Of a stretch of DNA of 64,000 bases, positions 9,401 to 16,870 are shown piece by piece. Source of the stretch: CAVRTJ01 sp964507185 (GTDB taxonomy: Bacteria; Acidobacteriota; UBA4820; DSQY01). Where the stretch lies: the NCBI GenBank assembly GCA_964507185.1, contig CAZDOY010000010.1, positions 1 through 64,000 on the forward strand. Reading direction: 5' to 3'. The notes under the pieces were generated by a model. The model was not told the DNA's origin and ran no database searches. It saw only the letters and a program-made list of their open reading frames with translations. Within the stretch, counting starts at the first letter, position 1. The number at the start of each line of letters is the position of its first letter. The position numbers were made by a program, and so were the translations under genes.

Positions 9401-9464
9401 GAAAGCCCGTCGCCCGGACCATCCGAGATGCACTGTCTCTCAGGGACCATTGAAGTGTCTTCAT
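6447..9464 (-). CDS. Sensor diguanylate cyclase: two-component propeller, Y_Y_Y, TM, GGDEF
   Basis: A 1005-residue membrane sensor that should make cyclic di-GMP from two GTP. Order: N-terminal membrane/signal segment (about 25-45); from about 55 to 640 a series of Reg_prop units with the recurring pattern D-x-x-G-x-(L/I)-W-(I/V)-G-T, enough for two seven-bladed periplasmic propellers; a Y_Y_Y domain at about 690-760 (FRYRLEGYDSNWVDAG); a transmembrane helix near 780; a short coiled coil; a GGDEF domain at about 835-995. The catalytic motif is GGEEF (914-918), so the domain should be active. An inhibitory I-site RxxD (RAGD, 905-908) sits five residues ahead, so product inhibition is expected. 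The signal sensed is unknown. The gene stands alone with a divergent neighbour upstream. Confidence 0.93.
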   Translation of the reverse strand: MKTLQWSLRDSASRMVRATGFRYRMPLGVLVLFALGLWLCIPAAALNPDKLIVQYGHRAWAEKDGLPQNSIQAIVQSPRGYLWLGTQEGLVRFDGVRFTVFDKENTPRMEGNNVTALCEDHAGDLWVALDSGGLLRVRGGVFSVPRTAKSLQGMRITCITEDRQHRLWLGTESSGVVCLDGSRITRYGMKEGLPGPVTYAIYQDNLGAMWIGTNRGLATLRDGKLATFPMPGKEHNWYYAVTGGSNGTIWVGTFRGLFRIDSEGGVERFSTKDGLPHRTVYTLYEDRASQSLWIGTKGGLCRYIHGRFESYRMSDGLSNDQVLSITGDREGDLWVGTADGLNRFRDDKFFSLGTRNGLLNGMVISVIQAGDGSIWIGTDGGGAARWTTGGITNITKKDGMPSNTVDTLFEDKDGSILMGLDSGGLVKWKAGRLTRFMASDKRLTNTAITCLMRDSGGTLWAGCANGVFRIGDGEAKLLTRKEGLSGDSVTCLLEDKNGGIWMGTDAGGLDHYVDGAIKTYTTRQGLVNDDVNALYQEPDGTLWIGTMGGLSRLSNGRFANVTRRQGLFSDTVFVILADRTGRFWMSCNKGVFSVRRNQLEAVADGQALKVSCDAYGRSDGMGSSECNGGVQPCGWSTRGGWLCIATVRGLAVLDPGAIRLNRRPPPVVIEQMISDGRPVSFSPGLGLSPGRHRVEFRFTALSLVAPEKELFRYRLEGYDSNWVDAGTHREAVYTGLPPGRYTFKVIACNNDGIWNKQGASFSFVQLPHFYQTWWFLLLAVLLASAAIFGAVALRLRASRHREAGLTRLVDERTALLADRSRQLESANRKLRELSNRDVLTGVANRRRFETVLDAEWRRAARMTLPLSILMADIDHFKPYNDAYGHQRGDDCLKRVAEAMSRGLQRAGDLLARYGGEEFVVILPGHTLDQAASVAERLRKVVEDLRIPTSVSGVAPSVTISVGVASAVPREKETSESLVAAADEALYRAKREGRNRVLTAGEAPDS

Positions 9465-9664
9465 TGCGGCTCACCAACCCGTGTAAGTTTAGGTCCCTAT
9501 TCCCGAGACCGCAAGTGAAGGTCCCGTACGTGGTACGCCGTTCACACCCGGCGGCATCGCTTTACGGCTTAGGCAAATCCGCGCCGCGTGCGTAAAGATC
9601 CGTTTTGCGTTACAAAGAGACTTGTCCGCCTTGCAGGTTCGTGCACTCTAAAGAGGAGACACCC

Positions 9665-10729
9665 ATGACAAAATCGACGCGCTACGTCACCGCCACGGCC
9701 CTTTGCATTCTCCTGACCGGATTCGCATGGGCCGCGGATACCCAAACCCGGCCCCAGGCCAAGGCACCCTCCCCACCGACGGAATCGTCCATTTCACTGC
9801 CTGCCGGAACGGGAGGCATCGGGTTCGACGATCTTCTATTCTCATCCGCTCTCGACAAAGTCATCGTGCCCGCCGGCCGCACGGGCAGGCTCGACCTCGT
9901 TGTGCCCACGACCGGCGCCGTCACGTCGATTTCGGGCTTCAGCACGCATCCGGCAGGCACCCACCACCGCGGCGAGGGCATCACCTCGGTTGACGAGGGT
10001 TCGGCGTACCTTTTCGTGACGGACCGCACGGCCCGGACCGTGGATGTCATAAACCTGAAGGACAACAGGATCGCGGCCACGGCGAAGCTGGCCGGCGGCC
10101 CGGACTACGTCCGCTACGTCGCTCCCACCCACGAAATCTGGGTCACGGAGCCGCACCAGGAACGCATCGAGGTGTTCAGCCTGCCCGCGAAGGGAAAACC
10201 GACGCCCCATCACGAGGCCTTCATCCCCGTGCCCGGAGGCCCCGAAGACATCGTCGTGGACGCCGCCAGAGGACGCGTCTACACCAACCTGTGGAAGACG
10301 GAGACGCTCGCCATCGACCTCCACACACACAAGATCCTGGCGAGATGGTCCAACGGTTGCAAAGGATCCAGAGGGCTCGTCCTGGACGCCAAGGACGGAT
10401 GGCTCTTCGTGGGATGTGCCGAAGGAGGCGCGTCGGTCCTCGACGTCGCCCGCGGGGGCAAGGAACTCGACCACACGAGGGCCGGGCGCGGGGTCGACAT
10501 CATCGCCTACTCCCCCGAACTGCGCCATCTCTACGTGCCCGGCGCGCGCAGCGCGACCCTCTCCATATTCGGTGTCGCAAAGACGGGGAAACTGGTCCTT
10601 CTGGGAACTGCGCCCACTGCCCGGGGAGCCCACGGTGTAGCCGCCGGTGCGGGCCGGGCTTTCGTCCCGGTGCCTTCCACGGGAGCACTGCTCGTGGTCA
10701 AGGATCCTTACAAGCCCTTCGCGCGGTGA
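9665..10729 (+). CDS. Secreted YncE-like beta-propeller protein
   Basis: A 354-residue exported protein. The ATG at 9665 follows AAGAGGAGA. Residues 1-23 are a signal peptide cut after AWA. The mature protein is a single beta-propeller of the YVTN/YncE type, with blade patterns such as YLFVTDRTARTVDVINLKD, then VYTNLWKTETLAIDLHTHKI and HLYVPGARSATLSIFGV. Such proteins often bind ligands or DNA in the periplasm, but the role here is not known. The gene diverges from the diguanylate cyclase over about 200 nt, so the two may share a regulatory region; no specific site was recognised. Confidence 0.8.
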   Translation: MTKSTRYVTATALCILLTGFAWAADTQTRPQAKAPSPPTESSISLPAGTGGIGFDDLLFSSALDKVIVPAGRTGRLDLVVPTTGAVTSISGFSTHPAGTHHRGEGITSVDEGSAYLFVTDRTARTVDVINLKDNRIAATAKLAGGPDYVRYVAPTHEIWVTEPHQERIEVFSLPAKGKPTPHHEAFIPVPGGPEDIVVDAARGRVYTNLWKTETLAIDLHTHKILARWSNGCKGSRGLVLDAKDGWLFVGCAEGGASVLDVARGGKELDHTRAGRGVDIIAYSPELRHLYVPGARSATLSIFGVAKTGKLVLLGTAPTARGAHGVAAGAGRAFVPVPSTGALLVVKDPYKPFAR

Positions 10730-10752
10730 CGCGCGGGCCGCGGGAGGCCGGA

Positions 10753-10791
10753 ACAGGACGGGGACGGACCGCCGGTCCGCCCCCGTTCTGT
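10753..10791. terminator. Bidirectional terminator-like hairpin
   Basis: An 18-nt arm at 10753-10770 pairs with 10774-10791 around a 3-nt loop; two positions would be G-U wobbles. It lies between convergent genes (beta-propeller and subtilase). Confidence 0.6.
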
Positions 10792-10829
10792 AATGCGTCT
10801 CCAGACCTGTTGGCGTGCCTGACTTTGTC

Positions 10830-13724
10830 TCACTTCCCCCCGAGCCACAGTTCCAGCGGCAGTTTCAAGGCCTCGTTCGTCGAATCCGAGAGGCTCAGGT
10901 CGGCCAGCCAGTAAGCCCCCTCGGGCAGCGCCGGCGGAACGGCATCGAGTGAAAGATCCAGGGTGCCCTCGTGATCGGGATAGAGCACGATCCTGCGCCC
11001 GCCCCCCAAGGTAACGGTGACCGGAATAGGGTTCGCGTACTCGTGGATCTCGTCCACGTGGAGCGTCCAGGCGGGGTTTGCTCCGGGATCCGCCGTGGCC
11101 GCCGTCACCTTCAACGTGTAGTCCTGTCCGCTCTTTGCGCCCTGCCGGGGGCCGAAGCGTGTCACCAGCGACCGATAGGTCATCCCGTCGGACGCCAGCG
11201 CCGTCCCCTCGCCGTCCAGCACCTGCACGGCGACGTCGGTGAAGAGTCCGTAGTCCTCGGGGGACATGGACAGGCGGAAGGTCACCCCGCTCTCGCCCGG
11301 TGCCAGCCTGAAGGTCCTGGTCCACACGGCTTTGGTGAGCTCGACGTCGCGTGAGCTTATGGATCCAGTCACCTCGCCCGCGGCCCGCCCGCGGAAACTG
11401 TCCGCAAGTGCGGAGACGAGGTGGACTGTTGCCGAAGGCGTCCTGCCTTGCGCATCGCTCACCTGTACTATCCGGCGTGCGGGGCGGACGAGCGGGAAGC
11501 CGGTGACCGTCGCTCGAAGGGACACCTGCGCCTGGTTGGTGTAGTACCCGTAGAAGTCCACTTCCCACACACCCGGTTCCATCCTGTGAGCGGGAACGGT
11601 CGTCTCGAATTCGAGCGACCCCGACCTCATGACGCCGAACGCCGTCTCCCTGCCCTGGGGGTCGAAGAGCCATGCGACCACCACCGCATCGGGCGCATCG
11701 TCCATCCTGGCCTTCACCGTGAAGCCGCTGACCCCCGGGCCCGCCTGCACAAACATGCGTCTGACCTTGGCGGCTCTAAGGCTTTCTATCCGGGCGCTGG
11801 CCTTGTAGCCGCCGGCGGCTTCAAGTGTCTCCGGAACCACGACCGCCACAGGAATGGCCCATTCGGGCCCGATTTTTTCGCGCCCGCCTCGCCCGAGTCC
11901 CTTGGCGTAGCCCAGAATCCTCGCCTGGTACAACCCAGGCTCGCGCAGACGCTTCGCATCGAAGGTCACGGGGATCACGGCGGGCGTCCCGGCTTTCATG
12001 AAGGTCGAGCCCTTATCCACCCTGACCCAGGCGGCCGTGCTTTCCAGGTCGAAGGCTTCGTAGAAGCGCGCTTTGGCATCCGCGGACATGTCCTCGGGGA
12101 AAACGGGCTTGACGGTCACGGACTGGGGTTTGTGCCGGGGATAGAAGTCGCCGCGCCAGAAGATGGCCGGCCCCTTGTGCGTTCTCATTTCTGGCGATTC
12201 GGTTTCGAAGCTGAAGCGAACGGGGATGTCCCTGGAACGCCCGGCGAGGGCATTCAGCACGCTCCACGCCTTCGGAACGCTCATCAGCCCCCAGCCCTGG
12301 TCCACGTGGCCGTAGCCGGGAATGGCCGAAGCGCCGCGCTCCACGGCGGCCGTGACCAGGTCGCGGCTCACGGAGAGTCCCTGCGCCTTCGCCGCCGACA
12401 GGAGAAGAGCACACCCGCCTGCCGCCTGGGGAGAGGCCATGGACGTGCCGCGAAACACGTTGCGCCCCTTCGAGTAATTCGGCACCGTCGACGCTGAGAA
12501 GCCGGGCGCGGCGATGTTCGGTTTATCAAGTTCGGCGCCGCGGTCGGAGAACGAGAAAATCTCGTCCTGTGAAAGCGATACACCGTAAAGGTCCCTCGCA
12601 GAGGCCCTGTTGAGAACGGCCGCGACCGACAGCACGTTTCTCGCACCCGCGGGCATGCCCACCGTCGACACGCCCGGTCCCTCATTGCCGGCCGATACGG
12701 TCGCCACCACGTCTGGGTTTTCGTCCAGCAGCCCGTCGATGAGCTTTTCGGCAACCGCCTGGCCCTCAACCTCCGACCCCACTCCGTAGGACATCTGGAT
12801 GACCAGCGGCATGTCAAGTTCCCTGGCCTTCTTCACCGCGTACCGCCAGGCCTCGATCATGGAGCCGGGCGTCGTAGCACCGCCGGAGAGTGTATTGTTG
12901 CCGATCTTGAGCGCCAGAATCTGCGCGCCTGGAGCAACACCGTTGTAGCCCTTCTGCCCGTCGATCTCATAGCCCGCGCAGATGCCCGACACGTGCGTGC
13001 CGTGCGCACCGTCCGCCATGTAGAGGGCGGCCTCCTTCTCATCCGGCCACAGGTTGAGGGCGAAGGTCATAACCTTGGCCTGGGCGTGAACGTCCCGCCC
13101 GCGGAGCTGAAAGGACCGGTGCGTCTCCGAGAAGTCGCCCATGGGTTTCTCGTCGGCCAGGTTGCCGTCGCCGTTGGTGTCAAGGTAGGCCGTCCACTGG
13201 GCACCCTTCCCGTCGCCTGCCTTGAAAACCACGAGGCCGTAGACGTCGTCGCGGTTGCCGTTTCCGTTAAGGTCGCCGCCTTCCGCCTCGCTGTTCTTGA
13301 AATCCGCCTCTTTGAAGTACCCGACCAGGACCTTCTCGCCCTTCGCCGGTTTCACGGCCAGCTTGTCCAGGCCGTAGAGCCACTTCCCGCCCTTGCCGTG
13401 CCAGGCCGTCCCGTGGGCGTCCGAAGAAACCTCGGCCTCGGACAGCGAGATTTTGCCCTCGTCGCAGAAAACCCGTGCGTCAAGGATCTTGGCCTTGCCG
13501 TCCGAGGTCTTCTGAAGCCCCGGCAACCCGAGGTCTACGCCGGAATCGCAGACGGCGATGAGGACGCCTCGACCGTCCCATTCAGGATGGGCGTCGATGA
13601 AGGCCTTCGCGCCGATGTCCGTGGTAGACAGAAATTCCCAGCCGCCAGACGCCGGTGGCGCCCCCGCGGCAACCGCGCACAGCCCGAAAGCGAGCGCCGC
13701 CGCCAATAACCCAGCTCTCTTCAT
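10830..13724 (-). CDS. Secreted subtilisin-family serine peptidase, tripeptidyl-peptidase-II-like
   Basis: A 964-residue secreted S8 peptidase. Signal peptide at residues 1-22. The catalytic triad is complete: Asp60 in AVCDSGVDLG, His241 in AHGTHVSG and Ser428 in FRGTSMASP, with the oxyanion Asn347 in SAGNEGPG. About 180 residues separate Asp and His, the long insertion typical of tripeptidyl peptidase II rather than subtilisin. After the catalytic domain (to about 475) come several beta-sandwich domains, including one like the TPP-II middle domain (PGLYQARILGYAKGLG). It should cleave peptides or proteins outside the cytoplasm. The minus-strand neighbour upstream is the peroxiredoxin, separated by a terminator. 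Confidence 0.92.
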   Translation of the reverse strand: MKRAGLLAAALAFGLCAVAAGAPPASGGWEFLSTTDIGAKAFIDAHPEWDGRGVLIAVCDSGVDLGLPGLQKTSDGKAKILDARVFCDEGKISLSEAEVSSDAHGTAWHGKGGKWLYGLDKLAVKPAKGEKVLVGYFKEADFKNSEAEGGDLNGNGNRDDVYGLVVFKAGDGKGAQWTAYLDTNGDGNLADEKPMGDFSETHRSFQLRGRDVHAQAKVMTFALNLWPDEKEAALYMADGAHGTHVSGICAGYEIDGQKGYNGVAPGAQILALKIGNNTLSGGATTPGSMIEAWRYAVKKARELDMPLVIQMSYGVGSEVEGQAVAEKLIDGLLDENPDVVATVSAGNEGPGVSTVGMPAGARNVLSVAAVLNRASARDLYGVSLSQDEIFSFSDRGAELDKPNIAAPGFSASTVPNYSKGRNVFRGTSMASPQAAGGCALLLSAAKAQGLSVSRDLVTAAVERGASAIPGYGHVDQGWGLMSVPKAWSVLNALAGRSRDIPVRFSFETESPEMRTHKGPAIFWRGDFYPRHKPQSVTVKPVFPEDMSADAKARFYEAFDLESTAAWVRVDKGSTFMKAGTPAVIPVTFDAKRLREPGLYQARILGYAKGLGRGGREKIGPEWAIPVAVVVPETLEAAGGYKASARIESLRAAKVRRMFVQAGPGVSGFTVKARMDDAPDAVVVAWLFDPQGRETAFGVMRSGSLEFETTVPAHRMEPGVWEVDFYGYYTNQAQVSLRATVTGFPLVRPARRIVQVSDAQGRTPSATVHLVSALADSFRGRAAGEVTGSISSRDVELTKAVWTRTFRLAPGESGVTFRLSMSPEDYGLFTDVAVQVLDGEGTALASDGMTYRSLVTRFGPRQGAKSGQDYTLKVTAATADPGANPAWTLHVDEIHEYANPIPVTVTLGGGRRIVLYPDHEGTLDLSLDAVPPALPEGAYWLADLSLSDSTNEALKLPLELWLGGK

Positions 13725-13786
13725 ACCCAGCCTCCCATGATTGCAAGACGGGATTCTACCATCGTTTCCGGGCGCCCGGAGGTTTG

Positions 13787-13815
13787 AAAAAAAGGCCGCC
13801 GGGGGTCCGGCGGCC
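13787..13815 (-). terminator. Rho-independent terminator of the peroxiredoxin gene
   Basis: Stem GGCCGCCG / CGGCGGCC (13794-13801 and 13808-13815). On the minus strand it is followed by a run of seven T (A-run at 13787-13793). It lies 35 nt after the peroxiredoxin stop. Confidence 0.85.
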
Positions 13816-13849
13816 TGCTGTCTTATCAGAAAGGGTTTGATAACGGTCG

Positions 13850-14434
13850 TTAGCCGTGCTTTTCGAAATAGGAGCGGGAGCCCTTCACGTCGCCTTTCAT
13901 GGTTTCGTCGCCGGGCTTCCAGTTGGCGGGGCAGACTTCGCCCGTGACCTTGACCGTCTGGGTGGCCTGGAGCGTGCGGAGCACCTCCTCCACGTTGCGT
14001 CCCACGCCGAGCTGGTTGATCGTGGCGTGCTGCACGATGCCGTCCTCGTCGATGATGAACAGCCCCCTGAGGGCCACGCCCGCCGGCTCGGCAAGAACGC
14101 CGTAGTCCCTCGCCAGGGTTTTGTTGATGTCGGAGAGATGGGCGAAGGGGACCTTGCCCAGCCCGCCCTCCTTGCGCGGCGTGTTCTGCCAGGCCAGGTG
14201 GACGAACTGGCTGTCGATGGACGCTGCGGCCACGTCGGCGTTGAGCTCCTTGAACGCGTCGTAGCTGTCCGCGAAGGCGGTGATCTCCGTGGGGCAGACG
14301 AACGTGTAATCCAGGGGATAGAAAAACAGCACGAGATACTTGCCCTTGTAATCGTCCAGGCTGACTTTCTTGAATTCTCCGCCCACCACGGCTTCAAGGG
14401 TGAAATCGGGTGCTTTCTGGCCTACTAGACTCAT
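13850..14434 (-). CDS. Typical 2-Cys peroxiredoxin (AhpC/Prx1 family)
   Basis: A 194-residue cytoplasmic thiol peroxidase that reduces H2O2 and organic peroxides. The start at 14434 has GAGGAGG at ideal spacing. The peroxidatic Cys47 is in YTFVCPTE with the family Pro, Thr and a later Arg. The resolving Cys168 is in GEVCPANW. It carries both the GGLG motif (KEGGLGKVP) and a C-terminal YF (SYFEKHG), the two features that make peroxiredoxins prone to over-oxidation; this is unusual among bacterial AhpC proteins. The reductant (AhpF or thioredoxin) is not nearby. It is monocistronic, with a terminator at 13787-13815. Confidence 0.93.
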   Translation of the reverse strand: MSLVGQKAPDFTLEAVVGGEFKKVSLDDYKGKYLVLFFYPLDYTFVCPTEITAFADSYDAFKELNADVAAASIDSQFVHLAWQNTPRKEGGLGKVPFAHLSDINKTLARDYGVLAEPAGVALRGLFIIDEDGIVQHATINQLGVGRNVEEVLRTLQATQTVKVTGEVCPANWKPGDETMKGDVKGSRSYFEKHG

Positions 14435-14870
14435 TAAATCCTCCTCACAGTGAATGATCCTGTCCGCTTTGATTGACGTTCGAAAGCCTCGGGGCCGTTG
14501 CCCCGGTGCCGTCTTCAGCAACCCTGATGCCAACGTCTCGAGGCTTTCGTATATTCCGCCCGCGGGATGCCGGCTTTCCCTTCGCCGCATCCGTCGCGCC
14601 GGGATCCCAATTGTCCCTGCCATGCCCCCTGAAGGCACGCAAATGTTCGGCCGGAGCCCGTTTCTGAGCTGAAACCGAAGCGCCCGACTGTTGCAGGCCG
14701 TGAACCGCTGCCGCCCTCGGACATTAGGGGTATACTGTGCCTGACGACGAAGAAATACGGAGCGGGATGACCGGCCTTTCAATGCATTCGGACCGGTCGC
14801 GCCATCGATCCCCGGGGGAAGCCCACCCCCATGGTACGACTCTTGCTCAACGAGGGAAGGAGGCATATCC
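14435..14870. other. Divergent intergenic region, no gene seen
   Basis: 436 nt between the divergent peroxiredoxin and queD genes; promoters for both must lie here. I see no recognisable riboswitch (no preQ1 aptamer pattern) and no strong inverted repeat. Confidence 0.5.
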
Positions 14871-15278
14871 ATGAGAACCTACGTGACCGTAAAGAAACAC
14901 TTTTCCTCCGCCCACAGGCTGCACAGGGCCGACTGGTCCCTCGCCAAGAACAACGATGTCTTCGGACTGTGCGCCAATCCCAACGGGCACGGCCACAACT
15001 ACGAACTCGAAGTCACCGTAGAAGGCGAAATCGATGCCGAGACAGGCATGATCATCGATATGAAAGAACTCAAGACCATCGTCCACGAATCGATCATAAA
15101 GCAGGTGGACCATAAAAATCTGAACATGGACGTCCCCTTTCTCGACGGGGTGATCCCCACGGCAGAAAACATCGCCGTGGCCTTTTGGGAGATCCTGGAC
15201 AGCAGGATTCCCGGTGGGAGACTCTATGAACTCCGACTCCAAGAGACCGAGCGCAACATCGCCGTTGTCCGCCGCTGA
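14871..15278 (+). CDS. queD: 6-carboxytetrahydropterin synthase (QueD/PTPS family)
   Basis: A 135-residue enzyme that converts dihydroneopterin triphosphate to 6-carboxytetrahydropterin, the second step to queuosine and other 7-deazaguanines. AAGGAGG precedes the start. The zinc ligands are His15 (FSSAHRLH) and His40 and His42 (NGHGHNY). The catalytic Cys34 lies in GLCANPNGHGHNY. The Asp-His pair in VDHKNLN and Glu in LQETERN complete the family pattern. It is followed by folE, which overlaps it by 53 nt and makes its substrate, so the pair forms one biochemical unit. A pterin-only role (PTPS) is possible because queC and queE are not in the window. Confidence 0.92.
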   Translation: MRTYVTVKKHFSSAHRLHRADWSLAKNNDVFGLCANPNGHGHNYELEVTVEGEIDAETGMIIDMKELKTIVHESIIKQVDHKNLNMDVPFLDGVIPTAENIAVAFWEILDSRIPGGRLYELRLQETERNIAVVRR

Positions 15279-15936
15279 GGCTCAGGCCATCGAACACAAA
15301 TCCCTCGGCGCCGCCTCCGCCCTTCACCTCGCCGATCCCGAACCCGGTCTTGGGACCGTCGAGGTGGACGGCCTGGAGGCTCTGACCCAAGGCGTTCTGG
15401 AAGAAATCGGCGAAGACCCGGAACGCGAAGGCCTCGTCCAGACGCCGAAGCGGGTGGCCAAGGCCATGCGTTTCCTCACGTCCGGCTACGGCGCCGATAT
15501 TCAGGACATCGTTAACGGTGCGATTTTTGACGCCGAAGATTACAGCGAGATGGTACTCGTCAAGGATGTGGAGTTCTACTCCCTGTGCGAACACCACATG
15601 CTCCCCTTCTTCGGAAGGGCCTCGGTGGCCTACCTGCCCGGCGAGAAGATCATCGGTCTTTCGAAGATCCCGCGGCTGGTGGACGTCTACGCCCGACGAC
15701 TGCAGGTGCAGGAGCGCCTGACCATGCAGATATCCAGGGTCCTCGAGGACATTCTCGAGCCTCGGGGCGTGGCGGTCTCGCTCACGGGGTTCCATCTCTG
15801 CATGGCCATGAGGGGCGTCGAAAAACAGGCCAGCAAAACAACCAGCACGGCCTTCACCGGCGAGTTCCAGCGCAATCCCGAGCTGAGGCGAGAGTTCATC
15901 AGCCTGATCAAGAGCCGGGAGTCCGATCCCGTCTGA
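15226..15936 (+). CDS. folE: GTP cyclohydrolase I
   Basis: A 236-residue enzyme that opens GTP to 7,8-dihydroneopterin triphosphate, first step of folate and of 7-deazaguanine synthesis. Zinc ligands: Cys and His in YSLCEHHMLPF and the Cys in FHLCMAMRGVEKQ. The central ASVAYLPGEKIIGLSKIPRL and the end TSTAFTGEF motif are typical of the type IA enzyme. The ATG at 15226 follows GTGGGAG at 5 nt; an in-frame GTG at 15214 is possible. The first 45 residues are a low-complexity extension before the conserved core. The start lies inside queD (53-nt overlap), so translation is probably coupled. Confidence 0.93.
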   Translation: MNSDSKRPSATSPLSAAEAQAIEHKSLGAASALHLADPEPGLGTVEVDGLEALTQGVLEEIGEDPEREGLVQTPKRVAKAMRFLTSGYGADIQDIVNGAIFDAEDYSEMVLVKDVEFYSLCEHHMLPFFGRASVAYLPGEKIIGLSKIPRLVDVYARRLQVQERLTMQISRVLEDILEPRGVAVSLTGFHLCMAMRGVEKQASKTTSTAFTGEFQRNPELRREFISLIKSRESDPV

Positions 15937-16240
15937 CGCCGTCCCGGGCGCCCCCACGCCGCAAGCGCCGCCCGGCACCTGCCCCGGACCCGACATCAGC
16001 CGGCAATTGTCCCGCCTTCACGGGACGGCGGAGGACGTGCAACAGCCCTTCGCGACCTCCCCACAATCAAGAACACGACGGACCTCCACATGCACAGCCG
16101 GGGCTCCTCACCAGCCCCGTGCTCACACTTCGGATACGGACTTGACTTCGTTTCGACGTCATGCTTACCTACCGGTAGGTAGCCTTTTGTAAGAAGGACG
16201 CCCGGTTTCCATCGGCTTCACAAACGGAACGGAGAAGCAT
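15937..16240. other. Intergenic region holding the efflux-operon promoter
   Basis: 304 nt after folE. The first 200 nt show no gene. The distal part carries a promoter and palindromic operator (next entry). Confidence 0.6.
16142..16181 (+). promoter_or_regulatory. Sigma-70-like promoter overlapped by a TetR operator
   Basis: TTGACT (16142-16147), a 17-nt spacer and TTACCT (16165-16170) form a -35/-10 pair. A perfect 16-bp palindrome, TACCTACCGGTAGGTA (16166-16181), covers the -10. Palindromes of this kind are classic TetR-family operators, and the first gene downstream is a TetR regulator, so autorepression and operon control are likely. Confidence 0.75.
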
Positions 16241-16870
16241 ATGCGATCTACTGCCGCCGGCGCCGCCCATGAAGAAACGGCCGCAAAAGAAAAACTGCTG
16301 AACGCCGCAACGGACCTCTTCACGCGCAGGGGCTACTCCGCCACGAGCGTCCGCGAGATCGTGGCGGCGGCAGGCGTGACCAAGCCCGTACTCTACTACC
16401 ACTTCGGAAGCAAGGAGGGTATCTACCGGGCGATCATGGACCTGACCCAGGAGGCGTTCAACGTGCGTCTCGAAAAGGTGCGCAGGCGCGGAGGACCGGC
16501 CGGCAAGAAACTGCAGAGCCTGCTCGAGGAGGTATTCGACCTCTTCCTCGAGAGACTTTCCGTCGTACGGCTCATATTCGCCATCTACTACGGCCCGCAC
16601 CAGGGCGCCCCGGATTTCGATTTCAACCAGTTCGACGAGGCCTTCCGCAAGTCCGTGCTGGAGATCGTCCGGGAAGGCGTAAAATCGGGGGAATTCAGAA
16701 AGGGACGCGCGGAGGACATGGCTCTCGTAGTAATGGGCACGTTCAGCGTGGCCACCGAACTCGAACTCTCGCACGCCGGACGCGGCATCGGCCGCAATGG
16801 CCTCGCGAGGCTTCTGCGGCTCGTTCTGAACGGCATAGCCTACCAGGGGGGGAAGGTGAGAGCGCAATGA
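16241..16870 (+). CDS. TetR/AcrR-family repressor of the efflux operon
   Basis: A 209-residue DNA-binding regulator. The N-terminal helix-turn-helix (about residues 18-65) has the family pattern LLNAATDLFTRRGYSATSVR followed by VTKPVLYYHFGSKEGIYRAI. The C-terminal helical domain (70-205) should bind the inducer and dimerise. Its stop overlaps the adaptor ATG (ATGA), so it is the first gene of the operon TetR-MFP-RND-TolC. The palindrome at 16166-16181, 60 nt upstream, is the likely binding site. The ligand is unknown. A paralogue lies at 22601 and shares the motif YYGPHQGAPDFDF in the ligand domain. Confidence 0.9.
   Translation: MRSTAAGAAHEETAAKEKLLNAATDLFTRRGYSATSVREIVAAAGVTKPVLYYHFGSKEGIYRAIMDLTQEAFNVRLEKVRRRGGPAGKKLQSLLEEVFDLFLERLSVVRLIFAIYYGPHQGAPDFDFNQFDEAFRKSVLEIVREGVKSGEFRKGRAEDMALVVMGTFSVATELELSHAGRGIGRNGLARLLRLVLNGIAYQGGKVRAQ

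Noticed and set aside
7389..9518. A 709-codon open frame on the plus strand
   Set aside because: Exactly antisense to the diguanylate cyclase; no domain, no ribosome site. High G+C keeps the opposite frame open.
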